From positions 1 through 58,377 of the forward strand of contig CAJVWU010000014.1 in NCBI GenBank assembly GCA_913009755.1: a stretch of DNA of 58,377 nt, given 5' to 3'. The DNA comes from an uncultured Bacteroidia bacterium (GTDB lineage: Bacteria > Bacteroidota > Bacteroidia > Bacteroidales > F082). The notes below the pieces were generated by a model that was given only the letters and a program-made list of their open reading frames with translations, had not been told where the DNA came from and did not search any database. The position numbers were made by a program, and so were the translations under genes. Positions 45,468 to 54,343 of this stretch are shown one piece after another. Within the stretch, counting starts at the first letter, position 1. Each line of letters begins with the position of its first letter.

Positions 45468-45675
45468 TTGAAAGAAAAACGGTAAAAAAGGATTTCAATC
45501 AAAAGATGTAGTAAACTTTGTGCTATAATTTTTTAAAAAGGTTTGATGGTTACGCCACTTCCCGTTAATGAATTCACAATAACCGGTTAGTGAGCCGTTA
45601 AAAAGAGATGAATAAACCTGAGAAGAGAAAAAACGCGGAAATAAAATCAGAAATTATTAATTAAAAAAAAGAAAG

Positions 45676-47070
45676 ATGAAAAAATTTTATTATTCAGGAA
45701 AAGGTAAAGAAGTACCGGTTCCCAACAAAATAAATTTCAGCCTTATGGGGGCAGTTATTTTATTTGTGACTTTTTCAACAATGCCTGTTGCTGTTAAAGC
45801 AATTCCCAGTTTTGCAAGGCAAACAGGATTGTCGTGTGCAACCTGTCATACTGTTTTTCCGGAATTAACTTCGTTTGGAAGACAGTTTAAATTAAACGGT
45901 TATTCCTTGACGAATATAAAGACTATTGTTCAAAAAGAACTTTCATCAAACAAAAAAAACAGCAGGGATATATTAAAACTGCTACATATCCCCCAGGTTT
46001 CTTTACAATTTACTACCGGATTTACCTATCTGGCAAAAAATCTACCCGAAACGCAGAACTATAATATTGAATTTCCCCAATCCCTTAGCCTTTATTATGG
46101 TGGTGAAATCACTCCTCATCTTGGAGCCTTCCTGCAACTTACCATGGATGCCACAGAGGGAACTTTTGGAATTGATATGGTTGATATTCGTTATTCCAAT
46201 CATACACAAATAGGGAAAGCACCTATCTTATATGGTTTTATGCTCAATAACGGGCCCATGATGGGGGATGTATGGAATATCATTTCGCCATGGAGTTATC
46301 CTTATTCGGCTTCGGGTGTTGCCCCCACACCCTCGGCAGGCACAATGATCCAGGGGGGGCTTATGGGGGCATTTGGCGCAGGCACCTATGGACTGTTAAA
46401 CAACTTCCTCTATGTGGGTTTTAGTGTGTACCGGTCTGCACCCTTTGGAACGGTTTTCCCGCCCGATAATACATCTGAAATGACAATAAAGGGAGTCAGT
46501 CCGTACTGGAAAGTCGGCATACAACACCAATGGGCAAAAAGTTATCTCTACGTTGGAACAGTGGGGTTGTCAACGCGTTTATATCCCACCGGAATTTCGG
46601 GGCCAACAGATAATTATAACGATTTTGGGCTCACCCTGCAGTATGAGTATGCTTTTGCAAAAGGACAGTTTACCTTACATGGCAGCTATATTTTCGAGAA
46701 TCAACAATTTAATGCCAGTTACGGAGCCGAGAACAGCCAGTTTTTAAACGGTAAGATTAACTCTTTTAAAACGGATGCCAGTATCTACTTTAGAAAAGGA
46801 TATAAGTTTTCACTTGGATACTTAAATTATTTTGGTAATTCAGACGATATCATTTATGCTCCTGACTCCGTATCGGGAAGCAGGACAGGGCTTCCAAACA
46901 GCAGCGGTATCATTGCCCAGGTAGACTTTTTGCCGTGGGAGAACACTAAATTTTCTTTGATCTATACCAGCTATTTTAAATTCAACGGAGCATCAGATGA
47001 TTATGATGGCTTTAACAGAAACGCCGGTGATAATAATTCAATCTATCTTCAGTTCTGGTTTCTTTTTTAA
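45676..47070 (+). CDS. Monoheme cytochrome c/beta-barrel porin fusion
   Basis: 464 residues. A long signal region (AVILFVTFSTMPVAVKA) ends near residue 42, followed by a single c-type heme motif CATCH at 54-58 within FARQTGLSCATCHTVFPELT and FGRQFKLNGY. No second CxxCH exists, so one heme is bound and the sixth ligand would come from elsewhere in the chain. The remaining 380 residues have the amphipathic strand pattern of an outer membrane barrel (SLSLYYGGEITPHLGAFLQL, YKFSLGYLNYFG, FSLIYTSYFKFNG) and end NSIYLQFWFLF with terminal Phe. I recall similar heme-plus-barrel proteins in other respiring bacteria. It converges on the Rieske/cytochrome b genes (155-nt gap), suggesting an electron-transfer role. 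Confidence 0.72.
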   Translation: MKKFYYSGKGKEVPVPNKINFSLMGAVILFVTFSTMPVAVKAIPSFARQTGLSCATCHTVFPELTSFGRQFKLNGYSLTNIKTIVQKELSSNKKNSRDILKLLHIPQVSLQFTTGFTYLAKNLPETQNYNIEFPQSLSLYYGGEITPHLGAFLQLTMDATEGTFGIDMVDIRYSNHTQIGKAPILYGFMLNNGPMMGDVWNIISPWSYPYSASGVAPTPSAGTMIQGGLMGAFGAGTYGLLNNFLYVGFSVYRSAPFGTVFPPDNTSEMTIKGVSPYWKVGIQHQWAKSYLYVGTVGLSTRLYPTGISGPTDNYNDFGLTLQYEYAFAKGQFTLHGSYIFENQQFNASYGAENSQFLNGKINSFKTDASIYFRKGYKFSLGYLNYFGNSDDIIYAPDSVSGSRTGLPNSSGIIAQVDFLPWENTKFSLIYTSYFKFNGASDDYDGFNRNAGDNNSIYLQFWFLF

Positions 47071-47224
47071 TCAGGGACATTTATGAATATTCCCAACGGG
47101 TAACCGAGGCCGTTTTGGTTTTATTTTTCGTTCAGAAACTTCGGGATATTTGTTTTTTTTTCAGATCGAGGTATTTTTGAGACGCATAAAAAAGCTGAAT
47201 GTTAAAATTAAAAACAGTCTCTTA

Positions 47225-49195
47225 CTATTTTATATTATTCTTCCGTTTTTTACGGACAATCAAAAGAAAAGTTAAGAAAATAGTTAAACCGATATAAATC
47301 CAAAGAGTAAGGAAAAAGAAACCGGTTGCAGATTTTGGTGTATCAATTTGTCCCCGGTCAACACCATTGAGGCCTAAAATATACGCTTCAATACCTGCAA
47401 TTTCAGGTTGGGTCAGGCTATATGAATCACCAAAATCCAACATTTTTAGTGTAGGGTTCGGGCCGGGCGGCACAGCACCATGCTGGATAAACCGGTCTAT
47501 ATTTTGAGCGAATTTTTTTGGGTCTTTATCAAATAAAACCTTACTGATGGGGTTAAGTGCCGGAACATTCCCAAATTGTGAACCAAAGTTGGTCCGGCCG
47601 CCTTCACCATTTACACCGTGACATGATTCACAATCATTCCTGAAAAGTTTGGCACCGATAGTAATATTTCCAATCATGGTGGCTGCTTTGCCCGCAGGGC
47701 CCAAATGGTCAAGTGTTTGTTTTGTGTTCTCATCCTGCGTAAGTGTTGTGTGTGTTTTTTCTCCTGATTTACTTTTTAGTGAGTCGGGTAAAGGTTCATA
47801 GCGATTAGAAGATTTTTGAACGGTTTGCGGATGAGGGCTTAACAAGTAATCAACCAGGTTGCCCAGTTGAACCTTGGTCATAGCCTTAAAGTCAGGCATG
47901 ATGGAACTTTCGTAATGTTTTTTCGAATCGGTAATTTGGACCATCAACCACTGCTTTAACCGGTTCTGTTGGTATTCATTGGTAAGGTCTGGCCCCACTT
48001 TTCCACCTATTCCGCTCATAACATGACAAGCGGTACATCCCATGGTTTCAAACATTTTTTTCCCGGAAAGGGCGGAAGCTGATAGTTTTATGGATTTTTG
48101 TTTTTTTACGGTGATGCTTTTTACCTTGTTTTTGTTTCCACTTCCGGGAGGTTTACTGTAATAACCAAGAATGGTAAACGTTATTATCAGGCCAATAAAC
48201 ACAGCGGCCCCGATCATCATACCAATTCTCTGAGCCGGGTTATGTGATTTTTTCCTGTCAATAAAGGGAACGATGACCAAAAGAAAAATTATAAGGGAGG
48301 GAATGCCAACAGTACCAATAATTTCCAATGGCCCTTTAAATATTTTTAAAATCTGGTATAAAAATAAAAAATTCCATTCCGGTTTGGGTTGAAATGCAGT
48401 ATCGGCAGGGTCGGCAGGTCCGGTAAAAGGAGTAGGAAAATAAACCGACAGCCCCACGATTAACAGGAAAATGAACCCGCTTACAATCAGGTCAATGGCA
48501 ACCTGGTCTGGCCAAAAATCACCAAATCCGGTACGTCTGGATGCTTTCCATGGCCCCACACTGCCGAATTTACGAAACGCCATCAGATGAAAAACTATTA
48601 TTAAAAAACTGATACCGGGGATTAGGGCGATATGTAAAACGTAAAACCTGGAAAGGGTCAGTTGCCCTATGGCAATGCCGCCTTGTAAAAAATTTTGGAG
48701 GAAACTGCCGATTACCGGAACACTTCCGGCAATATTTGTGCCGACTTCCGCCGCCCAATAGCCTCTTTCATCCCAGGGAAGCAAAGCTCCCGTAAAAATT
48801 AAACCCACCACCAACAGCAACAATACGATACCGATTAACCAGGTAAGTTCCCGTGGTTTTTTGTATGCCCCCCAAATAAAAACCCGTATCATGTGTAAGG
48901 CCACCAAAATCGCCATGATGTTGGCTCCCCAATAATGTATTCCGTGAATCAACCACCCAAAAGGGACCTGAGTGCGCAAATAACTCAAACTTTCATAGGC
49001 ATGGTCAACGGAAGGAACATAGTAAAATAAATGCCAAACGCCTGTGATGACCATTAACGTAAATACAAACAATACCGAACTTCCCAGCGTATAGAAAAAA
49101 CTTGCTCCTCCCGGGATCTTTTCGTCAGCTGCAGATTCCATTATACCATCTAAGGAAAGCCTGTCTTTAAACCATTGATTTAATTTTGATGCCAT
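47225..49195 (-). CDS. Cytochrome b fused to two c-type cytochrome domains
   Basis: Quinol-oxidising subunit of a bc-type complex, 656 residues. The start is the ATG at MASKLNQW, seven codons inside the longest frame (which begins TTG and overlaps the Rieske gene). The b-heme ligands are His87/His101 and His188/His203; the 14/15 spacing is like cytochrome b6. Membrane helices fill the first 350 residues and include the quinol-site motif KPEWNFLFLYQIL, with PEWN in place of PEWY. Two CxxCH motifs follow (387-391 CTACH, with Met in SSIMPDF; and 522-526 CESCH). A final membrane helix is near 625-646. Most bc complexes keep these domains in separate proteins. Confidence 0.88.
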   Translation of the reverse strand: MASKLNQWFKDRLSLDGIMESAADEKIPGGASFFYTLGSSVLFVFTLMVITGVWHLFYYVPSVDHAYESLSYLRTQVPFGWLIHGIHYWGANIMAILVALHMIRVFIWGAYKKPRELTWLIGIVLLLLVVGLIFTGALLPWDERGYWAAEVGTNIAGSVPVIGSFLQNFLQGGIAIGQLTLSRFYVLHIALIPGISFLIIVFHLMAFRKFGSVGPWKASRRTGFGDFWPDQVAIDLIVSGFIFLLIVGLSVYFPTPFTGPADPADTAFQPKPEWNFLFLYQILKIFKGPLEIIGTVGIPSLIIFLLVIVPFIDRKKSHNPAQRIGMMIGAAVFIGLIITFTILGYYSKPPGSGNKNKVKSITVKKQKSIKLSASALSGKKMFETMGCTACHVMSGIGGKVGPDLTNEYQQNRLKQWLMVQITDSKKHYESSIMPDFKAMTKVQLGNLVDYLLSPHPQTVQKSSNRYEPLPDSLKSKSGEKTHTTLTQDENTKQTLDHLGPAGKAATMIGNITIGAKLFRNDCESCHGVNGEGGRTNFGSQFGNVPALNPISKVLFDKDPKKFAQNIDRFIQHGAVPPGPNPTLKMLDFGDSYSLTQPEIAGIEAYILGLNGVDRGQIDTPKSATGFFFLTLWIYIGLTIFLTFLLIVRKKRKNNIK

Positions 49196-49205
49196 ACTTA
49201 TGATT

Positions 49206-49745
49206 TTAATATCCAATGATAATTTTTTGCGGAATACCTAGCTCAAATCGTTCATATAAAACATATAAATTTTCATTTTCAATTTTTTGCGGAAGCGTAT
49301 CAAGACCCCGTGGAGCAGGACCGGATACCAATTTACCCTCTATGGTATAAACACTATTGTGGCAAGGGCATATAAATAATTCTTTTTCCTGGTTCCAATT
49401 GTAGTGACAACCCATGTGCGGACATATAGGGGAGAAAACCGTTAATTCTTTTTCAGATTTTTTAACTACCCAGACATCTATCGGCTTAGTTATTTTAATG
49501 AAAGCCTCTTGATCCGTCTTAGTAAAATGTAATTTGGAGGGTTTGGTGACCGGAACAAAGGAACCGGGAATATTTTTTACCGGTTTTAATCGGTTATAGG
49601 CTTTCTTTGCTATGGTTTTAGTATTTGAAACGATAGAATCAATTAAGGGATATCCCAATAAAAAAGTTAAAGCACCACCAATACCAAATGTTGTTATTTT
49701 GAAAAAATTTCTTCTGGATACTTCTTTTTCGCTTTTATTTTCCAT
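49206..49745 (-). CDS. Rieske [2Fe-2S] iron-sulfur protein
   Basis: 179 residues from the ATG at MENKSEKE. The N-terminus is twin-arginine-like (SRRNFFKITTFGIGGALTFL) followed by one membrane anchor, the usual way a Rieske protein is exported. The cluster ligands are read as Cys108 and His110 in CPHMGC (Cys113 forms the disulfide) and Cys126 and His129 in CPCHNS. It stops 10 nt before the cytochrome b/c gene, so the two make an operon and the Rieske protein is the electron acceptor from quinol in that complex. Confidence 0.93.
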   Translation of the reverse strand: MENKSEKEVSRRNFFKITTFGIGGALTFLLGYPLIDSIVSNTKTIAKKAYNRLKPVKNIPGSFVPVTKPSKLHFTKTDQEAFIKITKPIDVWVVKKSEKELTVFSPICPHMGCHYNWNQEKELFICPCHNSVYTIEGKLVSGPAPRGLDTLPQKIENENLYVLYERFELGIPQKIIIGY

Positions 49746-50022
49746 AATCAAATAATAAAATTAGACCCTGACTTTGCAAAAATTTATTTTTAGTTTTCAA
49801 AGCTAAACAAATAACCCGTTATTGAAAATTAATATTTTTCTGAATATACAAATCCGACCCGGGATTCTTCATCCGGCTACATGGGCAAACATGCCTCTTT
49901 TCTGGTGATCACCATTGAAAAAGGGATATCATCCCGAAAGATATTTTACAGCGAAAACCGTATTGCAACGAGGAATCTCCCGGAAATGCATATTTCTTAT
50001 GAATCCACCTGCCATAACAATA

Positions 50023-50619
50023 TCAAAATGAAATTTTTAACTGAATATTGCAATTGAATGTCAGGCGGTGCAATGGCGTAAGCCCGTATTCCTGAATGGC
50101 CATTTTATGGGCAAGGGTAGGATAACCTTTGTTGCTTTTCCAATGATACTGTGGATACGCTTTGTCAGCCTGCAGCATAAACTCATCCCGGTAGGTTTTG
50201 GCCAGTACCGAAGCCGCCGCGATGGATAGAAACCTCCCATCACCTTTTACAAAACATTTGTGCGGGATGCCTTCATAATCCCTGAACCTGTTGCCGTCAA
50301 TTAATAAAAAATCAGGTTTTACCTTTAAGCCGTTCACCGCAAGGTGCATGGCCCGGATAGAAGCATTCAGGATGTTGATCTTATCTATTTCGTGGGCGTC
50401 AATTTTTGCCACAGCATAAGCCATGGCTTCTTTTTCAATGATCTTCCGCAACTTCTCCCTTAGCTTTGGGGTTAGTAGTTTTGAATCGTTCAGTTCGGCA
50501 TTATTGAAATCCGGAGGCAGGATCACCGATGCGGCAAAAACGGGCCCGGCAAGGCATCCCCGACCGGCTTCGTCACAGCCGGCTTCCGTCAGGTTTTTAT
50601 TGTAGGCATTTAACAGCAA
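50023..50619 (-). CDS. rnhB: Ribonuclease HII
   Basis: Removes ribonucleotides from DNA:RNA hybrids. No ATG precedes the catalytic region; the frame is open back to a TTG at 50664, but that would place extra residues over the upstream gene. TTG at 50619 gives MLLNAYNKNLTEAGCDEAGRG, which fits how such proteins start, and is chosen. Catalytic acids are Asp16 and Glu17 of DEAGRG, Asp in FLLIDGNR and another Asp in the YRDEFM region. KGDGRFLSIAAASVLAKTYRD, the hallmark helix, is complete. 198 residues is a normal length. It follows the DUF6427 gene closely in the purD direction. Confidence 0.92.
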   Translation of the reverse strand: MLLNAYNKNLTEAGCDEAGRGCLAGPVFAASVILPPDFNNAELNDSKLLTPKLREKLRKIIEKEAMAYAVAKIDAHEIDKINILNASIRAMHLAVNGLKVKPDFLLIDGNRFRDYEGIPHKCFVKGDGRFLSIAAASVLAKTYRDEFMLQADKAYPQYHWKSNKGYPTLAHKMAIQEYGLTPLHRLTFNCNIQLKISF

Positions 50620-50629
50620 TGTAATCAAT

Positions 50630-51610
50630 TTAAAAGAATAGCGAGAGGAAACGGTTAACGACAATCAATAAAACCAAAACAACAAACAAAAGATTTAACC
50701 ATTTTGATTTTTTAATATTATAAAAAGCATGCGACATGAGTAACGCTACCGGAGCAGTAAGCAATATTCCAGATGAAAGGTTACGACCAAAAAACAGGAT
50801 CACCGGTAAAATGATGATCAGCCCGTACTCGCTGATAGCCAGATTTCTTCGGAGGTTTATATTTTTTTCAACCTGTTGCATGATCACCTTGATAAAGGAA
50901 ATGACCGTCACAAGAAAGATCAGGACAAAAATGATCTTTTCGGGCCATGATGTTTGTTCAATCCAGATAAACGACAGGGCAAACCAGTTTGAATCAATAA
51001 AACCGGGATGAGTTGTAAGCCGGTCAGTCCAAAAAAGCCAGACAAATAAAAACAGGTAGGGGGTCATCAGTCCGACCAGGCTGACTACATAGTTGCGCCA
51101 TGAATTTGTACGGTGGATGAGCAGTGCAGCCCATATCACAAGCAACAAAAAAACAGCCGGAAAAAAAACAAACGAGCAAATACCCAAAAGCAATGACGAA
51201 TCGAATACCAGCGGAATGGGGTTTGATGTTTCGGAAAGCATAAAAAGATTCCCGAAAATAAAAATGATCAGCAGGTTGACCATCAACATGGGGGCATGTA
51301 CGGTAAAGCCGGGAAAAGAAAAAACGAGTAACAGAAACAGAAACATAGCCAATGTCATCAGCTTTCCTGTGAATTCGTTTTCGGTGGCCAATACATTGAC
51401 GACCAGTGAAGAGACGATAATAACAAAAAACAGCAAGCCATTGATCAGGAATGCATTCAGGCCGGTAAAGTTGTAATGGATATTGAAAAAAGGCTGGTCA
51501 ACCGAGAAATCTTGCCCGTTGTTCAGAAGCATAGGTACACACATCAATAAAACCAACGAAAACAAGGTCAGATATTGTTTGGGAGTTCCTTTTCTGAAAA
51601 AGTTGAGCAT
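50630..51610 (-). CDS. DUF6427 family membrane protein
   Basis: 326 residues, about nine or ten hydrophobic helices (YLTLFSLVLLMCVPMLL, GLLFFVIIVSSLVVNVLA, MTLAMFLFLLLVFSFPGF and others) with short connecting loops. Charged segments cluster at NATENEF-like and QQVEKNINLRRN loops. It is a Bacteroidota-specific family by my recollection, with no known activity. It lies between purD and rnhB; starts 16 nt behind the purD stop and its stop is 10 nt before the chosen rnhB start, so it is cotranscribed with both. Confidence 0.8.
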   Translation of the reverse strand: MLNFFRKGTPKQYLTLFSLVLLMCVPMLLNNGQDFSVDQPFFNIHYNFTGLNAFLINGLLFFVIIVSSLVVNVLATENEFTGKLMTLAMFLFLLLVFSFPGFTVHAPMLMVNLLIIFIFGNLFMLSETSNPIPLVFDSSLLLGICSFVFFPAVFLLLVIWAALLIHRTNSWRNYVVSLVGLMTPYLFLFVWLFWTDRLTTHPGFIDSNWFALSFIWIEQTSWPEKIIFVLIFLVTVISFIKVIMQQVEKNINLRRNLAISEYGLIIILPVILFFGRNLSSGILLTAPVALLMSHAFYNIKKSKWLNLLFVVLVLLIVVNRFLSLFF

Positions 51611-51626
51611 AGATCAATCGGATTGT

Positions 51627-52907
51627 TTATTTCAGGTCGAAGCCAATATCGCTACGGAAGTATTTTCCTTTAAAATCAATGATGTCCACATTTTCATAAG
51701 CGGTTTTCAGTGCTTCGTCCATATTGGCCCCGTAAGCGGTGACTGCCATTACCCTCCCGCCACTGGTTTTAATTTTGTCCGAATCAATATCCATTGTAGT
51801 GCCGGCATGGAAAAGTACGCAGTTGTTCACATTGCCGGTACCCGAAATGATCTTTCCTTTTTCGTAAGCTTTTGGATAGCCTTCCGAAACAAGCATCACC
51901 GAAGCGGTTGCCCTGTTGTCAATTTCAATTTTTGTCTTCTCGAGTGTTCCGTTATTAACGGCTTCAAACAATTCCAGCAGGTCGCTTTTAATTCGCGGCA
52001 CAACCGTTTCGGCCTCGGGGTCGCCCATGCGGCAATTGTATTCAATGACATAAGGATCTCCTTTAACATTTATCAGGCCGAAAAAGATAAACCCTTTGTA
52101 ATCTATATTTTCTTCCTTCAACCCTTCGATGGTGGGTTTTATGACGCGGTCTTCCACCTTTTGCATGAATTCACGGGTCGCGAAAGGTACGGGCGAAACC
52201 GATCCCATGCCTCCTGTGTTGAGGCCGGTGTCGCCCTCTCCGATTCGTTTGTAATCTTTGGCTTCGGGCAGCAAGATGTATGAATTGCCGTCGGTAAGCA
52301 CAAAAACAGATAGTTCAATGCCTGATAAAAATTCTTCAACCAACACCTTTGCCGAGGCTTCACCGAATCTTTCTTCGGTGATCATGGCCCGGAGTTCGTT
52401 TTTTGCCTCCCCCGGATCATTGATGATCAGCACCCCTTTTCCTGCCGCAAGGCCGTCGGCTTTCAGCACATAAGGCGGCTCAAGCGAATCAATAAAAGCA
52501 AAGCCTTCTTCAAAGTTATGCGCATCATAAGTTTTGTGGGTGGCAGTGGGAATATGGTATTTTTCCATAAAAAACTTGGCAAAATCCTTACTCCCTTCCA
52601 GCATGGCCCCTTTTTGTACAGGGCCGATAACCGGTATGTTCCACAATATCTTATCCTGAAGGAAAAAATCATGAATTCCGTGAACCAGGGGCACTTCAGG
52701 CCCGATGACCACCATATCAATGTCGTTTTCGATTACGGCTTGTTTAATGCTTTGAAAATTATTGACTTCAACCGGGATGTTTGTCCCAAGGGCACGTGTA
52801 CCTGCATTTCCCGGGGCAATAAACAGGTTGTCCAGTTTCGGGCTTTCGTTTATTTTCCACGCCAGCGTGTGTTCACGGGCGCCTGATCCAATTATTAATA
52901 CATTCAT
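51627..52907 (-). CDS. purD: Phosphoribosylamine--glycine ligase
   Basis: GAR synthetase, the second step of purine biosynthesis; 426 residues. The N-domain starts NVLIIGSGAREHTLAWKI, with the P-loop-like GSGAREH. The ATP-grasp domain has VLKADGLAAGKGVLI, EEFLSGIELSVFVLTDG, LNTGGMGSVSP and VIEYNCRMGDPEAE (the metal-binding Glu and Asn). The C-terminal domain ends with SGGRVMAVTAYG. It is the first gene of the purD-DUF6427-rnhB operon; no other purine genes are in the window. Confidence 0.96.
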   Translation of the reverse strand: MNVLIIGSGAREHTLAWKINESPKLDNLFIAPGNAGTRALGTNIPVEVNNFQSIKQAVIENDIDMVVIGPEVPLVHGIHDFFLQDKILWNIPVIGPVQKGAMLEGSKDFAKFFMEKYHIPTATHKTYDAHNFEEGFAFIDSLEPPYVLKADGLAAGKGVLIINDPGEAKNELRAMITEERFGEASAKVLVEEFLSGIELSVFVLTDGNSYILLPEAKDYKRIGEGDTGLNTGGMGSVSPVPFATREFMQKVEDRVIKPTIEGLKEENIDYKGFIFFGLINVKGDPYVIEYNCRMGDPEAETVVPRIKSDLLELFEAVNNGTLEKTKIEIDNRATASVMLVSEGYPKAYEKGKIISGTGNVNNCVLFHAGTTMDIDSDKIKTSGGRVMAVTAYGANMDEALKTAYENVDIIDFKGKYFRSDIGFDLK

Positions 52908-52947
52908 CTTAGGTTAATTTAAGAGGACAAAAATCATTTATTTTTTC

Positions 52948-54072
52948 TTATCCCACAACTTTCATCACCGATTGCCATAAACGACCGGCAGTAATATCCC
53001 ACGAAAAATTCTGTTGCCGTTGCTTCCCCCTGGCTACCAGGGTTTCCCTGAGCGCCTGGCCGGTATATATCCTGATCATGGCTTCGGCAATACTCACGGG
53101 CTTAAAGGGGTCGGCAAGCAGGGCAGCATCACCCGCAACTTCAGGCATGGAGGTTATGTTGGAAGTGATAACCGGTATTTCCGATTTGAATGCTTCAAGT
53201 ATTGGGATGCCGAAACCTTCAAAGACAGAAACATAAGTCAAAGCCAGTGCCGAACCCACTACTTCGGTCAGTTCGGGCAACTCAAGCCTGCCGGTGAACA
53301 CGACATCACCCTTATGTTTCATGGAATCGTATGATGATTTAATATCGTGTGTCCACCACATTTTTTCGCCAATGATCACCAATTTGACAGATGAACCTGT
53401 TTTTTCCTTAAAAATATCGAAAGCCCTGAATAGGTTGCCAAGGTTTTTCCTGGGGTTCAGGGCACCGATGAAAACAAAAAAGTCAAAACCATCAGTATAT
53501 TTGGTTTTTATGTTATCTTTTTTAGTCAGGCTGAGTGGTGAAAACAGGTTGCTGGCCCCATTGTAAACCACATCAATTTTTTCGGGCAGGATGCCGTATT
53601 GTTCAATGATGTCGTGCTTTGAAAATTGGGATACCGTGGCTATGCGGGTAGCTTTCCTGGCATACAACGGGGTAAAATGCCTGTAATATTTCCTGGTTAG
53701 CCAGGGCATGTTCCGGGGATAGTGTTCAAAGTTGAGATCGTGGATCACGATCAGTGTCTTGAAGTTGGTTTTTAATGAACAATATCCATCGGGCGAGATA
53801 AATACGTCGGGATTAATCCGTTTTAAAACCGAAGGAATGGAATGCTCAAACCACAGGTAGTGCAAAAAAGGGTGTCGTGCGGGAAGCCCGGCCACAAAAG
53901 GCGTGATGTTGTTGCCAAAAATAAACGAATCATCATATTTTCGGTCGAAAATGAAGAAGAATTCATCTTTAGGATGCGCACGGGTGATCCTTTTCATGGT
54001 TTCGTAAGTGAACCACCCGATGCCTTCCAGCTTATTTTTCAGAAGTAGCCTGGTGTTAACTGCAATTTTCAA
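52948..54072 (-). CDS. Glycosyltransferase family 4 (group 1)
   Basis: GT-B glycosyltransferase of 374 residues. The frame extends 15 codons upstream without a good ATG; TTG at 54072 gives MKIAVNTRLLLKNKLEGIGW, which matches how this family starts, so it is chosen. Other landmarks are the VIHDLNFEHYPRNMPW acceptor region and VFIGALNPRKNLGNL at the start of the C-terminal domain. EKMWWTHDIK and VSVFEGFGIPILEAFKSEIPVI hold the Glu-x7-Glu nucleotide-sugar site, and a final helical end follows. It is 40 nt upstream of purD, and divergent from the flippase gene, suggesting a surface polysaccharide function for the pair. Confidence 0.9.
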   Translation of the reverse strand: MKIAVNTRLLLKNKLEGIGWFTYETMKRITRAHPKDEFFFIFDRKYDDSFIFGNNITPFVAGLPARHPFLHYLWFEHSIPSVLKRINPDVFISPDGYCSLKTNFKTLIVIHDLNFEHYPRNMPWLTRKYYRHFTPLYARKATRIATVSQFSKHDIIEQYGILPEKIDVVYNGASNLFSPLSLTKKDNIKTKYTDGFDFFVFIGALNPRKNLGNLFRAFDIFKEKTGSSVKLVIIGEKMWWTHDIKSSYDSMKHKGDVVFTGRLELPELTEVVGSALALTYVSVFEGFGIPILEAFKSEIPVITSNITSMPEVAGDAALLADPFKPVSIAEAMIRIYTGQALRETLVARGKQRQQNFSWDITAGRLWQSVMKVVG

Positions 54073-54131
54073 AGTGAACCGATTTATAAATACAAATATG
54101 CTAAAATTCCGGGACACTGGCAGGAAATGTT

Positions 54132-54230
54132 TGGAAATTGGAAATTAGAAGGTAGAAATTGGAAATCGGATTCAGTCTTCAGTCTTCTGCATCCAGTATC
54201 CAGCATTGAGTATCCAGTCTTAACTCCTGA
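54132..54230. repeat. Degenerate low-complexity repeats
   Basis: Words GGAAATTGGAAATTAGAAGG and TATCCAG/CAGTCTTCAG/GTATCCAGC recur in short tandem copies between the divergent glycosyltransferase and flippase genes. It contains no gene and resembles decayed minisatellite. Confidence 0.6.
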
Positions 54231-54330
54231 CTCTTCCATCTTGATTCTTTTTATTCAGTGACCGGTTAACAACAATAAATTTGTTGAAAATCCGTAAAAG
54301 TAATGCTGCGGACAGAACCTCAAATCATGC

Positions 54331-54338
54331 TACCTTTG
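54331..54338 (+). promoter_or_regulatory. Flippase -7 box TACCTTTG
   Basis: Consensus box only 5 nt before the start ATG, implying a leaderless or nearly leaderless mRNA. Confidence 0.55.
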
Positions 54339-54343
54339 TACTG

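Noticed and set aside
45330-45675. Riboswitch in the leader of the porin-cytochrome gene
   Set aside because: An inverted repeat is present but no known riboswitch core could be recognised.
49880-50056. 58-codon frame on the plus strand between the Rieske and rnhB genes
   Set aside because: Has a start and stop but overlaps the 3' end of rnhB, with no promoter box and no familiar sequence; may be chance.
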